Source: UMGS363 sp964402055
GTDB taxonomy: Bacteria; Bacillota; Clostridia; Oscillospirales; Ruminococcaceae
Direction of reading: 5' to 3'
Assembly (NCBI GenBank): GCA_964402055.1
Contig: CAYOAV010000002.1
Location: 27,533-91,532 of the forward strand
Length of the DNA stretch: 64,000 nucleotides
Positions 1 to 8,737 of this stretch are shown piece after piece. The position numbers were made by a program, and so were the translations under genes. Position 1 is the stretch's first letter, and every line of letters starts with the position of its first letter. The notes beneath the pieces were generated by a model. The model was given only the letters and a program-made list of their open reading frames with translations. It ran no database searches and was not told where the DNA came from.

Positions 1-30
1 AATGATATTGTTTCAGAATTTGTAAAGTGA
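1..30 (+). CDS. 3' end of an upstream gene (partial)
   Basis: The window opens inside an open frame that reads NDIVSEFVK and then TGA at 28-30. The stop overlaps the ribosome binding site of the next gene, which fits the end of a gene in the same operon. Nine codons cannot identify the product. In clostridia a HIT gene often follows alaS, but that is only a guess here. Confidence 0.4.
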   Translation, partial: NDIVSEFVK

Positions 31-40
31 GGATAGAACT

Positions 41-382
41 ATGGATTGTTTGTTTTGTAAAATAGTGGCAGGAGAGATCCCAAGCACTAAGGTTTACGAG
101 GATGATACTGTTCTCGCTTTCAGGGATATCAATCCTCTTGCCCCTACTCATATACTTGTTGTTCCTAAGGCTCATATTGACAGTGCGGCTGATATCACAT
201 CGGATAATTCCGATGTGGTTGCACATATTTTTGAAACAGCGGCTAAAATTGCCAAGGAGCAGGGTATTGACAAGGACGGTTTCAGAATCGTTACCAACAG
301 CGGTGAAAATGGCTGTCAGAGTGTGAAGCATCTTCATTTTCATATTCTCGGAGGGAAGAAGCTCACCGATTCAATGGGTTAA
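41..382 (+). CDS. HIT family protein (HinT-like purine nucleoside phosphoramidase)
   Basis: A 113-residue cytoplasmic protein of the histidine triad superfamily, which hydrolyses AMP linked to amines or other small groups. The signature HLHFHILGG near the C-terminus supplies the catalytic histidines. The N-terminal CLFCKIVAGEIPS is typical of bacterial HinT, and the length matches the family. The start is set by a GAGGA box 8 bases upstream. It sits 18 bases before the ComEC-like gene and probably shares its transcript. The family assignment is firm; the physiological substrate is unknown. Confidence 0.93.
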   Translation: MDCLFCKIVAGEIPSTKVYEDDTVLAFRDINPLAPTHILVVPKAHIDSAADITSDNSDVVAHIFETAAKIAKEQGIDKDGFRIVTNSGENGCQSVKHLHFHILGGKKLTDSMG

Positions 383-400
383 TTTTCGGAGGTAAATTAT

Positions 401-2533
401 ATGGTACGAAAAATGGCTTATGTAGGTTTCTCATACTTGCTTGGGCTGTTTTTCGCATCATTTTTTTCTTTTGGAGAGTCTGCATCAATTTGTGCAGCGG
501 CTGTTTTATTATCGATTGTAATAATCAAGCTTAAAGGAAAGGATAAAATTGTCTTTTTTGTCTGTTCAATTTGCTTTGCAATAGGAGTTTTATATTATTC
601 CGGCTATGAAAAGCTTTGTTATCAGAAAATAATAAAATATGATGGGCAGGAAGTCACAGTTTCGGGCATCCTTACTGATTATACCGATTATAATTCAGAC
701 AGGACTGTTTATTATATTGATGGATATATCAACGGTATTCAAAAAGCTGAGATATATTGCTATGCTGAATCAAAAACAAGCTATATTGGAGATGAAATTA
801 CCGTTGTCGGTGTAGGAGCTGTTCCTAAGGATTCGTTTTCATTTAACAGTCAAAGCTATTATAAAGCAAAGGGAATATACCTTACGGTGAATAATCCTGA
901 AATTAGCATTAATCCTGCAAATAAACTTCCGATAAAACGTGCTTTGCATAATTACAGAAATTATATTCATGATAAAATGATAGGTCATCTTGATAAGGAA
1001 AGTCTTGCATTAGTTGATGCGATTATGTTCGGTGATAAATCGGGAATTGATAATGATACAAAAACTGTTCTTTATCGTGCTGGTATAGGTCATATTATGG
1101 CTGTTTCAGGCGTTCATCTTAGTATAATTTGCTCGCTGTTCTGGTTTTTACTTTCATTTTCAGATTTAAGAAAGATAACACGGTTTATTATTATTCTTTT
1201 CCCGATGCTGATTTTTGTAATGCTGTCAGGTGCATCAAACTCCGTTATAAGGGCGGCAATAATGCTTACAATCATATATGGAGCAACGCTTTTTAACAGA
1301 AGATCGGATACTATGAATTCACTTGGTATTGCTGTTATATTGCTTACAGCTGATTGCCCGTTTTCTGTAAGGGATGCTTCATTTTTGCTGTCAGTATCAG
1401 GAGTAATCGGTATTGCGGCAATTGCACCCGAAATGATTCGGATAATTGAGGAAAAACATAAAATTGGAAAAATGTTCAAGAGCTTTATTGCATCAGCAGT
1501 AGTTTCAGCAGCGGTATTTCCAGTAAGCTTTATGTTTTTTGACGAGGTTTCCATCGTGTCACCGATATCGAATCTGCTGCTGATACCATTGTGTTCGGTT
1601 ATTCTTGTATGCGGAGTTGTGACGGTTTTTACGTTTGGTATTATTATTTCACCAGTTATGAAGCTATGTCAGATATGCTGTAAAATTGTAATAAGACTAT
1701 CGTATTTTCTTGGTGGCTTTCATTTTTCATATGTATCTGTTTCAAATAAGTTTTCATATTTTGCAATAATTGCGGTCATAGCGGCTTCTGTAGGAACGGC
1801 GATTTATTTCAGAAAGGTCAGATTGACAGCATTGGTTTATACTGTGGCCTGCTTTATAAGTATCTTATGTATTGAGATTTACAGATTTATCCCATCAGAC
1901 CATATAAATGTCGCTGTTTTGAGAAATAGTCGTGCTTCGGCAATAGTTATAGATAACGGAAAAACTGCCTCTGTAATCGACCTGAAAAAGGGTGGATTAT
2001 GTGCAGATAATGTCTTTGCATATCTTCAAAAAAGCGGTATATATCGTATAGAATCAATAGGACTTCTGATAGATAGTCAGGCTTCCGTAGCAACATATCA
2101 GGGAAGAACAGAGCTATATGATGTCGGTTATTATTTTCTTCCGAAAAGTAATGAAAAATATGTTGACAGCTTTATCAGTTCAGATATGCTTGTTACATAT
2201 GATGAAGATAAAACTGCTGTTATTAAAATGCCCGATTATACAATGTATATAGCGGATAATAATACAATATTATTTGATGTAAATGGTTGTGAAATACTCG
2301 CATATGACGGACGGGACGATGTAAATGCCAGCGGAGAATTTGATATTATAGTTGAATATGCGGGAAGAAAGCCAAATGATGCTGTTGACGGCAGTGTTGA
2401 GATATATTGCGATCCGTTGACTGAAACAGTTTCGGATAAAAATACCGATATATATTTCGGAGAAAATGTTATTATAAGAATCAGCGAGGAAGGCTTTGAA
2501 ACGGAGGTGTTAAGCTGTGGCACTTGTTACTGA
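401..2533 (+). CDS. comEC: ComEC/Rec2-like DNA uptake channel with a degenerate C-terminal domain
   Basis: A 710-residue polytopic membrane protein. Two N-terminal membrane segments come first, then an OB-fold-like DUF4131 region (about residues 75-170), then the Competence domain with many hydrophobic segments (about 195-490; hallmark GIGHIMAVSGVHLS). ComEC carries single-stranded DNA across the membrane during transformation. The tail (about 505-710) has the layout of the metallo-beta-lactamase nuclease domain seen in many ComEC proteins, including an AVLRNSRASAIVIDNGK strand. However, it contains no HxHxDH-type metal-binding motif, so nuclease activity there is unlikely. GGAGG at 388-392 sets the start. 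The stop overlaps holA by 17 bases. No comEA is visible beside it. Confidence 0.85.
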   Translation: MVRKMAYVGFSYLLGLFFASFFSFGESASICAAAVLLSIVIIKLKGKDKIVFFVCSICFAIGVLYYSGYEKLCYQKIIKYDGQEVTVSGILTDYTDYNSDRTVYYIDGYINGIQKAEIYCYAESKTSYIGDEITVVGVGAVPKDSFSFNSQSYYKAKGIYLTVNNPEISINPANKLPIKRALHNYRNYIHDKMIGHLDKESLALVDAIMFGDKSGIDNDTKTVLYRAGIGHIMAVSGVHLSIICSLFWFLLSFSDLRKITRFIIILFPMLIFVMLSGASNSVIRAAIMLTIIYGATLFNRRSDTMNSLGIAVILLTADCPFSVRDASFLLSVSGVIGIAAIAPEMIRIIEEKHKIGKMFKSFIASAVVSAAVFPVSFMFFDEVSIVSPISNLLLIPLCSVILVCGVVTVFTFGIIISPVMKLCQICCKIVIRLSYFLGGFHFSYVSVSNKFSYFAIIAVIAASVGTAIYFRKVRLTALVYTVACFISILCIEIYRFIPSDHINVAVLRNSRASAIVIDNGKTASVIDLKKGGLCADNVFAYLQKSGIYRIESIGLLIDSQASVATYQGRTELYDVGYYFLPKSNEKYVDSFISSDMLVTYDEDKTAVIKMPDYTMYIADNNTILFDVNGCEILAYDGRDDVNASGEFDIIVEYAGRKPNDAVDGSVEIYCDPLTETVSDKNTDIYFGENVIIRISEEGFETEVLSCGTCY

Positions 2534-3560
2534 AAATAATCTGAAAACAGCTTTGAGAAATGGTAAAACGGAAAATGCTTACTGTTTTTATGGTAAGAAT
2601 ATTGCCGAGATTGAAAAGTATAAAAATAGTGTCGTTTCAAAGACAGTAAAAACGGATGATGTTTATAATTATCATTTTTTTGATGGTAAGGATTTCGTGT
2701 TTGATGATTTTTATGAAGCCTGTGAAGCTTTGCCTGCTTTTGCTGAAAAGGTTTGCTGTGTTGTGAGCGACCTTCCTGCTTTTAAGGATAAAAAGGATAT
2801 GCTTACAGATGTTGTAAAATATATTCCTGATATTCCCGAAACAACCGTAGTAGTTTTTTATTATACTTCTATTGATATAGCCGAGGGTAAAAAAAATCCG
2901 TCATCAAAGTATAAAAAATTGACCGATGCAATTTCAAAAAAAGGAGCTGTATGCAGCTTTGATTTAAAAAAACCTGAAGACCTTGCTAAAATAATTATGG
3001 CTCAGGTAGAAAAACAGGGTGGCAGTATTTCTAAGGATAATGCGATATATCTTGCCAAGCTTTGCGGCTGTGATACTATGATAACCGCAAATGAAACGGA
3101 AAAGCTTATAGCGTATAAAAACGGCGGAGAAATTACCCGTGCAGATATCGATCTTGTTTCTCCAAGACAGCTTGAAGAAAATGCTTTTAAGCTTGCTTCG
3201 TCGATTGCACGGCATGATAAATATAATTCATTGAAGATTTTAAATGACCTTATAGCCGAAAAAGTTGAGCCGATAAGCATTATTTACGCTGTTTCGGGAA
3301 ATATGTTTGATTTATATCGAGTAAAGCTTGGTATAGGTAGCAGAAAGACCATAGGTGAGATAATTTCCGATTTCGGCTATATAAAAAAATTAGAGTTCCG
3401 TGTTGAAAACGCTTATCGTGATGCAAGATTTTATTCAACCGCTCATTTGAGAAAATGTATGAAAATACTTACCGAAACCGATTATAAAATCAAATCATCA
3501 AATACTGACAGCATTGTGCTTTTGCAGGAAGCAATAGTTGAAATGCTTTCACTTGAATGA
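2517..3560 (+). CDS. holA: DNA polymerase III subunit delta
   Basis: A 347-residue clamp-loader delta subunit. It opens the beta sliding clamp within the delta-tau3-delta' complex. The protein has the usual length and plan: an N-terminal RecA-like fold without a functional ATP site (CFYGKNIAEIEKYK, then VVVFYYTSID), a central lid, and a C-terminal helical collar. It starts with GTG at 2517, preceded by GGAGG at 2503-2507, and overlaps the end of comEC. The comEC-holA order is common in Firmicutes and supports the call. It is followed directly by the RNase M5-like gene. Confidence 0.88.
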   Translation: MALVTENNLKTALRNGKTENAYCFYGKNIAEIEKYKNSVVSKTVKTDDVYNYHFFDGKDFVFDDFYEACEALPAFAEKVCCVVSDLPAFKDKKDMLTDVVKYIPDIPETTVVVFYYTSIDIAEGKKNPSSKYKKLTDAISKKGAVCSFDLKKPEDLAKIIMAQVEKQGGSISKDNAIYLAKLCGCDTMITANETEKLIAYKNGGEITRADIDLVSPRQLEENAFKLASSIARHDKYNSLKILNDLIAEKVEPISIIYAVSGNMFDLYRVKLGIGSRKTIGEIISDFGYIKKLEFRVENAYRDARFYSTAHLRKCMKILTETDYKIKSSNTDSIVLLQEAIVEMLSLE

Positions 3561-3571
3561 GGATATATGAA

Positions 3572-4168
3572 ATGATTCATATTGAACAGGCTATAATTGT
3601 TGAAGGAAAATATGATAAAATAAAGCTTTCCTCAATAGTTGACGCTGTAATAATAACAACAAATGGCTTTTCTGTTATAAAGGATAAGGAAAAACTTGAA
3701 ATAATACGTTTTTTTGCCCGAAATAAGGGTATAATTATTCTTACAGATTCCGATACCGCTGGCTTTAAAATCCGTAATTATTTAAAGGGTGCAATCAAAA
3801 ACGGAAAAATAATAAATGTTTATGCTCCCGATATTTTCGGAAAGGAAAAGCGGAAAAAAGCTCCGTCAAAGGAGGGTAAGCTTGGTGTTGAAGGAATCAA
3901 CGCTGATATTCTACTTGAGGCTTTTAAAAAGGCAGGAGTTTTGTCCGAGGAAAAAGAGCGGCAGGAGGATTTGGTTACAAAGCTTGACCTTTATGAATGC
4001 GGTCTTTCGGGCGGAGATAATTCCTCCGAGCTTCGCAAAAGATTGTTAAAGGAGCTTGATATGCCGCAGCTTATGACGACAAATTCAATGCTTGAGATTA
4101 TTAATACAATGATGAGCAAAATTGAATTTTTGAATATAGTAAAAAAAATTAAAGCAGGAGATAGTTAA
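3572..4168 (+). CDS. rnmV: RNase M5-like TOPRIM protein (DUF4093 type)
   Basis: A 198-residue TOPRIM-domain protein. The metal-binding motifs of the fold are visible: glutamate in IIVEGKYDKIKL near the N-terminus and the DxD motif in IILTDSDTAGFKIR around residue 70. RNase M5 trims the 5S rRNA precursor on the nascent large subunit. The clostridial versions carry a DUF4093 C-terminal part, here residues of about 110-198. An ATG at 3557 is in frame, but GAGGA at 3559-3563 lies correctly for ATG 3572, which also places the TOPRIM strand at the very N-terminus as in relatives. B. subtilis rnmV neighbours ksgA; here it follows holA. Confidence 0.8.
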   Translation: MIHIEQAIIVEGKYDKIKLSSIVDAVIITTNGFSVIKDKEKLEIIRFFARNKGIIILTDSDTAGFKIRNYLKGAIKNGKIINVYAPDIFGKEKRKKAPSKEGKLGVEGINADILLEAFKKAGVLSEEKERQEDLVTKLDLYECGLSGGDNSSELRKRLLKELDMPQLMTTNSMLEIINTMMSKIEFLNIVKKIKAGDS

Positions 4169-4170
4169 GG

Positions 4171-5574
4171 ATGGTTTTTTCAAGTCTTGTATTTTTATTC
4201 TTTTTTTTACCAATAACCATGCTACTGTATTTTATTATCCCCGATAAGTTCAGAAATCCTCTGATACTTGCAACAGGCTTGCTTTTTTATGCCTGGGGTG
4301 AACCAAAATATATGGTTATTATGCTTATTTCAACAGCCATAGATTATACAGCAGGTCTGTTGATAAATAAATTCAATGATAATCGAAAAATGCAAACGAT
4401 TTTCCTGCTTGTTTCGGTTGTTATGAATCTTGGATTGCTATCGGTGTTTAAGTATAGCTCATTTATTATTACATCTTTAAATTCGGCATTCGGGTTGAAT
4501 ATTCCCGATCCACAGCTTCCTTTACCGATAGGTATTTCGTTCTATACTTTCCAGAGTATGTCTTATACGATAGATCTTTATCTTAAAAAGATCAAGGTTC
4601 AGAAAAACTTCTTCAGCTTTGCGGCATATGTAACGCTTTTCCCACAAATTGTTGCAGGACCTATCGTAAGATATGAGGACGTTGCAAGAGAGATAGACTG
4701 CCGTACCATAAGCATTTCAAAGGTTAGTGAGGGCATAGGGAAATTCCTTAAGGGTCTTGCTAAAAAGGTTCTTCTTGCCAACAATATTGGTCTTGTATGG
4801 ACGCAGGTCAAGGCTATGGATTATGGTGAGATTTCTGCCGCAACGGCTTGGCTTGGTATTCTAGCATTTACATTCCAAATATATTTCGACTTTTCGGGAT
4901 ATTCCGATATGGCAATGGGACTTGGAAAAATGCTCGGATTCAATTTTCCGAAAAACTTCGATCATCCATATCTTTCACGCAGTATAAGCGAATTCTGGAG
5001 AAGATGGCATATAACTCTCGGAAGCTGGTTCAGAGAGTATGTTTATATTCCACTCGGCGGCAATCGTAAAGGCTCTGCAAGAACCATAATAAACCTGCTC
5101 ATAACATGGTCGCTTACAGGATTATGGCATGGTTCAAGCTGGAATTTTATGCTCTGGGGATTCTATTTTGGAGTATTGATTGTCATAGAAAGACTTGGCT
5201 TCGGAAAAATTCTTGAAAAGCTTCCAAAAGGTATAAGTATGCTCTATACCTTTGTAATGGTTATCTTCGGTTGGGTGCTTTTTGATACGAATACTCTTTC
5301 CGATGCATGGAGCTTTATTGGAGCAATGTTCGGTGCAAATGGTGTTCTTGGTGACAGTACAGCATTATATCTTCTTGCTTCAAACGTTGTTATATTTGTT
5401 GTATGTATATTCGCTTCAACGGATATTTTCACTAAGATTACCGATAAGCTTTCAAATACAAAGCCTGTTGCTCTGAAATCAGCGGCAATCATTGCACAGT
5501 TGCTTGTGCTAATAAATTGTACAGCGTATCTTGTTGACGCAAGCTATAATCCGTTCCTTTATTTCAGATTTTAA
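4171..5574 (+). CDS. MBOAT family O-acyltransferase (AlgI/DltB-like)
   Basis: A 467-residue membrane-bound O-acyltransferase with about ten or more hydrophobic segments. Family hallmarks are LPIGISFYTFQSMSYTID, SEFWRRWHITLGSWFREYVYIP and the probable catalytic histidine in GLWHGSSWNF. Such proteins pass an acyl group, usually acetyl from acetyl-CoA, across the membrane to a partner that modifies an extracellular polymer (alginate, peptidoglycan or teichoic acid). It lies two bases after the RNase M5-like gene, and its natural partner, a DHHW protein, follows after 12 bases. The polymer modified here is not revealed by the sequence. Confidence 0.9.
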   Translation: MVFSSLVFLFFFLPITMLLYFIIPDKFRNPLILATGLLFYAWGEPKYMVIMLISTAIDYTAGLLINKFNDNRKMQTIFLLVSVVMNLGLLSVFKYSSFIITSLNSAFGLNIPDPQLPLPIGISFYTFQSMSYTIDLYLKKIKVQKNFFSFAAYVTLFPQIVAGPIVRYEDVAREIDCRTISISKVSEGIGKFLKGLAKKVLLANNIGLVWTQVKAMDYGEISAATAWLGILAFTFQIYFDFSGYSDMAMGLGKMLGFNFPKNFDHPYLSRSISEFWRRWHITLGSWFREYVYIPLGGNRKGSARTIINLLITWSLTGLWHGSSWNFMLWGFYFGVLIVIERLGFGKILEKLPKGISMLYTFVMVIFGWVLFDTNTLSDAWSFIGAMFGANGVLGDSTALYLLASNVVIFVVCIFASTDIFTKITDKLSNTKPVALKSAAIIAQLLVLINCTAYLVDASYNPFLYFRF

Positions 5575-5586
5575 GAGGTGATTTCT

Positions 5587-6732
5587 ATGAAAAAATTTGA
5601 TAAAAAAACTGTAACGGATATAATATGCTGCGTTGTGTTCTTTGGCTTTTTTGTTGTATTCGCATTGATAACAGTTTTTAAACCTAAGGAAACCTTTTCA
5701 GAGCTTGAAAATAAATCGTTGCAGCGTAAACCGAAATTGAGCTGGAAAACATGGTTTGACAGAAGCTATACGGATGATTTAGAAAAATATATCGCCGATC
5801 ATTTTTCGGGAAGAGTAAGCTGGCTTGAAATTAAATCGGAGGTGGAAGCACTTACTGGAAAAAAGGAAATAAACGGTATATATGTGCTTGATGACAGACT
5901 TATCGAGAAAATTTCCGAGCCTGATTATTCCGATGTTGATAAAAGCATAAAAGCAATAAACACATTTGCCAGTGAAAATGATATTCCTGTATATATGATG
6001 CTTGTTCCAACTTCGGCAGAATTTTATATGGACGAGCTTAAGGACTTTTATCCTCAGCTTGCTCAGCGTGATTTTATAGATTATGTTTATTCATCGCTTG
6101 AAATTCCGACTATTGACATTTATGATGTAATGAATGAACATAAAAATGATTATATTTATTACAGAACAGACCATCATTGGACTTCACTTGGAGCATATTA
6201 TGCGTATGCTGCCGCCGCTGAAAAAATGGGCTATACTCCACATGAGCTTTCTGATTATACTCTTGAACACGCAAGCGACAGCTTTAAGGGAACATTTTAT
6301 TCAAAGACATTGACAACAAGTGTTCCTGATGATACTATGGATTATTATTATCTTCCTGATGCTGATACTGCCGTTGTAGAGGTAACGGAGAGCTTTGGTT
6401 CAGAGCCTGTAATCAATAAAGGACTTTATTTCCGTGATTATCTCAATGTAAAGGATAAATATGCTTCTTTCCTTGGAACAAATACACCTATCGTAAAAAT
6501 AAAAACAGGGAATGAGGGAAAGAAGCTCCTTATAATCAAGGATTCTTACGCACATTGTTATTCGCAGTTTCTTACAGAGGATTATTCGGAGATAACTTTG
6601 ATAGATATGAGATATATACAGATTTCATATAAGAAAATTCTTGATATGTCGGAGTATGATGAAGCTTTATTTTTATATAACGTTTCGTCCTTTGCGAGCG
6701 ATACAGATCTGAAAAAGCTTTTATATAATTGA
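5587..6732 (+). CDS. DHHW-family (AlgJ/AlgX-like) SGNH-type acetyltransferase partner
   Basis: A 381-residue protein with one N-terminal membrane anchor (about residues 12-34) and an extracytoplasmic SGNH-hydrolase-like domain. The signature YRTDHHWTSLGAYYAY gives the DHHW name, and the nucleophile-type motif IIKDSYAHCYSQF lies near the C-terminus. The family works with an adjacent MBOAT protein to acetylate exported polysaccharide, and that MBOAT gene is immediately upstream. AGAGGTG at 5574-5580 places the start at ATG 5587 rather than at the in-frame GTG 5578, which lies inside that box. It is the last gene of the transcript and is followed by a clear terminator. Confidence 0.87.
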   Translation: MKKFDKKTVTDIICCVVFFGFFVVFALITVFKPKETFSELENKSLQRKPKLSWKTWFDRSYTDDLEKYIADHFSGRVSWLEIKSEVEALTGKKEINGIYVLDDRLIEKISEPDYSDVDKSIKAINTFASENDIPVYMMLVPTSAEFYMDELKDFYPQLAQRDFIDYVYSSLEIPTIDIYDVMNEHKNDYIYYRTDHHWTSLGAYYAYAAAAEKMGYTPHELSDYTLEHASDSFKGTFYSKTLTTSVPDDTMDYYYLPDADTAVVEVTESFGSEPVINKGLYFRDYLNVKDKYASFLGTNTPIVKIKTGNEGKKLLIIKDSYAHCYSQFLTEDYSEITLIDMRYIQISYKKILDMSEYDEALFLYNVSSFASDTDLKKLLYN

Positions 6733-6741
6733 ATTTAAGAA

Positions 6742-6783
6742 AAAGACGCACAAAAAGCATAAGATTTGTGCGTCTTTCTTTTA
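6742..6783 (+). terminator. Rho-independent terminator of the HIT-comEC-holA-acyltransferase operon
   Basis: Perfect 13-bp inverted repeat AAAGACGCACAAA (6742-6754) and TTTGTGCGTCTTT (6765-6777) with a 10-base loop, running into a T-rich tail. Confidence 0.9.
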
Positions 6784-7057
6784 TGGGTTGTTAAAGTGGC
6801 TTTTTCCACTATGCCGCATAAAATGAAATATGCGGCGGAGAAATGGCTTTTTCAAAGTGATATTTATGTCGTTTTTGAGAACGATGTTTTTATCCGTAGA
6901 ATTGCTTTGATTAAAAAATGCTGTTTAAAGTTGTATTTATTATAGATTAAAATGTACCGATAACCGAATAAAATGTTGAAAAATCATCAGACGAAAATGA
7001 AATATGATTTTTCTTTGCTGTTTTATCGGTTATTGGTATTTTTTTTAGCTTTTGACC
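6784..7057 (+). other. Non-coding stretch with serial hairpins, possible small RNA
   Basis: No convincing gene lies between 6733 and 7124. Instead there is a row of hairpins on the plus strand: AGTGG/CCACT (6795-6810), a perfect 8-bp GCCGCATA/TATGCGGC (6813-6836) and TCGTT/AACGA (6869-6884). A long terminator-like structure at 6955-7046 follows. A short open frame at 6973-7170 runs through the hairpin and the rpe promoter and is rejected as coding. The density of stems suggests an unannotated small RNA or a processed 3' region. No good promoter was found inside it. Confidence 0.45.
6955..7046 (+). terminator. Long nested hairpin followed by eight T residues
   Basis: An outer imperfect stem pairs 6955-6973 (TACCGATAACCGAATAAAA) with 7021-7037. 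An inner perfect 10-bp stem pairs GAAAAATCAT (6978-6987) with ATGATTTTTC (7004-7013). T8 follows at 7039-7046. This is terminator architecture on the plus strand, yet the upstream operon already has its own terminator 180 bases earlier, so something between may be transcribed. Confidence 0.55.
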
Positions 7058-7086
7058 TTGATTTTTTTGTAACAATGGTATATAAT
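7058..7086 (+). promoter_or_regulatory. Promoter of the rpe/Rnf-like operon
   Basis: TTGATT at 7058-7063 and a perfect TATAAT at 7081-7086 are separated by 17 bases. The rpe start lies 38 bases downstream. Confidence 0.75.
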
Positions 7087-7123
7087 TTAAAGTGTATATT
7101 TGTATATTTGAGGTGTTTTTATT

Positions 7124-7771
7124 TTGAATACTATAGTTTCAGCTTCAATTTTAAGTGCAGATTTATGTAACCTCGGACGTGATATAAAGCGTGCTGAGGA
7201 TGCAGGCTGTGATTACATACATTTTGATGTAATGGATGGTGTTTTCGTTAATAATATTAGCTATGGCATACCTGTTTTGAAATCTGTGTCAGATGTTGCT
7301 CAGGCTACGCTAGATGTTCATTTGATGATTGTTGAGCCTGAGAAGTATATACGTCAGTTTGCTGAATCAGGTGCTGATATTATTACCTTCCATTATGAAT
7401 CAACCTCGGATTGCGGCAAGGTAATAGACCTTATCCATTCATTCGGAAAAAAAGCAGGAGTTTCCGTCAAGCCTGGTACACCTGTTTCAGTGCTTTATCC
7501 GTATCTTGATAGAATTGATATGATACTTGTTATGACTGTCGAACCAGGATTTGGAGGTCAGGGCTTTATATATGAAACGCTTGAAAAAATAAGCGAGCTT
7601 AAAGCTGAGCTTGATAAAAAGGGTTTGGATATCCCTATTCAGGTCGATGGTGGAATAAACGATAAAACAGCTCTGGAAGTTAAAAAATGCGGAGCGTCCG
7701 TTCTTGTTGCTGGATCATATCTGTTTAAAGCGGCAGATATGAAAAATGCTGTAGAGCTTTTGAGAGCTTGA
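7124..7771 (+). CDS. rpe: Ribulose-phosphate 3-epimerase
   Basis: A 215-residue TIM-barrel enzyme that interconverts ribulose 5-phosphate and xylulose 5-phosphate in the pentose phosphate pathway. Conserved blocks are SASILSAD, YIHFDVMDGVFVNN, DVHLMI, MTVEPGFGGQGF and IQVDGGIN, holding the metal-binding histidines and acidic catalytic residues. The start is TTG at 7124, with GAGGTG at 7110-7115. In B. subtilis rpe lies between rsgA (cpgA) and thiN; here it is absent from that place (about 57.8 kb) and instead heads an operon with Rnf-like membrane proteins. Confidence 0.96.
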   Translation: MNTIVSASILSADLCNLGRDIKRAEDAGCDYIHFDVMDGVFVNNISYGIPVLKSVSDVAQATLDVHLMIVEPEKYIRQFAESGADIITFHYESTSDCGKVIDLIHSFGKKAGVSVKPGTPVSVLYPYLDRIDMILVMTVEPGFGGQGFIYETLEKISELKAELDKKGLDIPIQVDGGINDKTALEVKKCGASVLVAGSYLFKAADMKNAVELLRA

Positions 7772-7777
7772 TTTCTG

Positions 7778-8737
7778 ATGGAAAATAATAAAACAGGCTT
7801 TTCAAATTCACTCGATATGCTTATAGCATTATTGATACCGTCCGCAATTTCGGTTTATGCCTATGGTATTAGAGCGGCAGCTGTTATTATCGGCTCTGTT
7901 CTAATATGTGTTGTTACCGATTTGATTTGCTATAAATTAAGGGCTGTTTCCTCTTCAAAGGACGATATTTCAACTGTTGTTACAGGAATTGTAACTGCAC
8001 TTATGATGTCTGCAGCAGTGCCGTATTATGCGGTAATTTTTGCGGATCTGTTTGCGATAATTCTTTGTAAGCATGCTTTCGGTGGAAATGGAAACGAAAT
8101 TTTCAACGGTGCGGCGGCAGCATTTTTGTTTACATCCTTGTGTTTCCCAACGGAAATGCTGAGCTATCCTCGCTATGGAACGCAATTAAGTATTTCAGCA
8201 GATGTAATTTCAGATGCAACGCTTTTTCAGTCAATGTCAAAAAGTGTAATTCTCTCAGAAGGAGCGGTAAGCACTTCAATTGTTGAGCTGTTGATAGGTA
8301 AATTCAACGGTCCAATGGGAACAGGCTTTATTATTCTTTTTTTGATAAGTGCTGTTTTTCTTATGTTAAGGCGTTCTATATCTGCGATTGCCTTTTGTTC
8401 AGAATTTGCGGTTATTTCCGTTGGTACGTTTATCTGCTGTGATTATGATTTGAAATATACCTTGTCTGTGCTTTGCGGAGGTATGATAGTTTTCGGAATG
8501 ATATTTCTTTCCTGTGATTACAGAACTATGCCGAGTACAAAGCTGTCAAGGTTTATATTTGGAATTATAACAGGCTTGTTGACCTTGATTTTCAGATTTT
8601 ATTCAGAGGTTGAAAATCCTATAGTTTATGCAGTTGTAATTGCTGCACCGTTTGGCATAGAATTGGACAAAAAATTGTTATCCTTTAATAAAAATAAGAA
8701 TGAAAGCAGACAAGATAAGAATGAACAGAAAAAATGA
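7778..8737 (+). CDS. Divergent RnfD/NqrB-like membrane subunit
   Basis: A 319-residue polytopic membrane protein resembling RnfD. Matching blocks are DISTVVTGIVTALMMSAAVP and LCKHAFGGNGNEIFNGAAAA, where RnfD has similar transmembrane motifs and a KHxFGGxGxNxFNPA stretch. In true RnfD/NqrB a flavin is bound covalently to threonine in an SGAT motif. Here the matching stretch is ISDATLF (threonine about 148), with the glycine changed to aspartate, so flavinylation is uncertain. The N-terminal part of normal RnfD appears shortened. It overlaps the E-like gene by 38 bases. RnfB, RnfC and RnfG are not adjacent. Fold assignment is fairly firm; an electron-transport role is doubtful. Confidence 0.7.
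   Translation: MENNKTGFSNSLDMLIALLIPSAISVYAYGIRAAAVIIGSVLICVVTDLICYKLRAVSSSKDDISTVVTGIVTALMMSAAVPYYAVIFADLFAIILCKHAFGGNGNEIFNGAAAAFLFTSLCFPTEMLSYPRYGTQLSISADVISDATLFQSMSKSVILSEGAVSTSIVELLIGKFNGPMGTGFIILFLISAVFLMLRRSISAIAFCSEFAVISVGTFICCDYDLKYTLSVLCGGMIVFGMIFLSCDYRTMPSTKLSRFIFGIITGLLTLIFRFYSEVENPIVYAVVIAAPFGIELDKKLLSFNKNKNESRQDKNEQKK

Noticed and set aside
6973..7170. 65-codon open frame before rpe
   Set aside because: It spans a terminator-like hairpin, the rpe promoter and the first codons of rpe in another frame.
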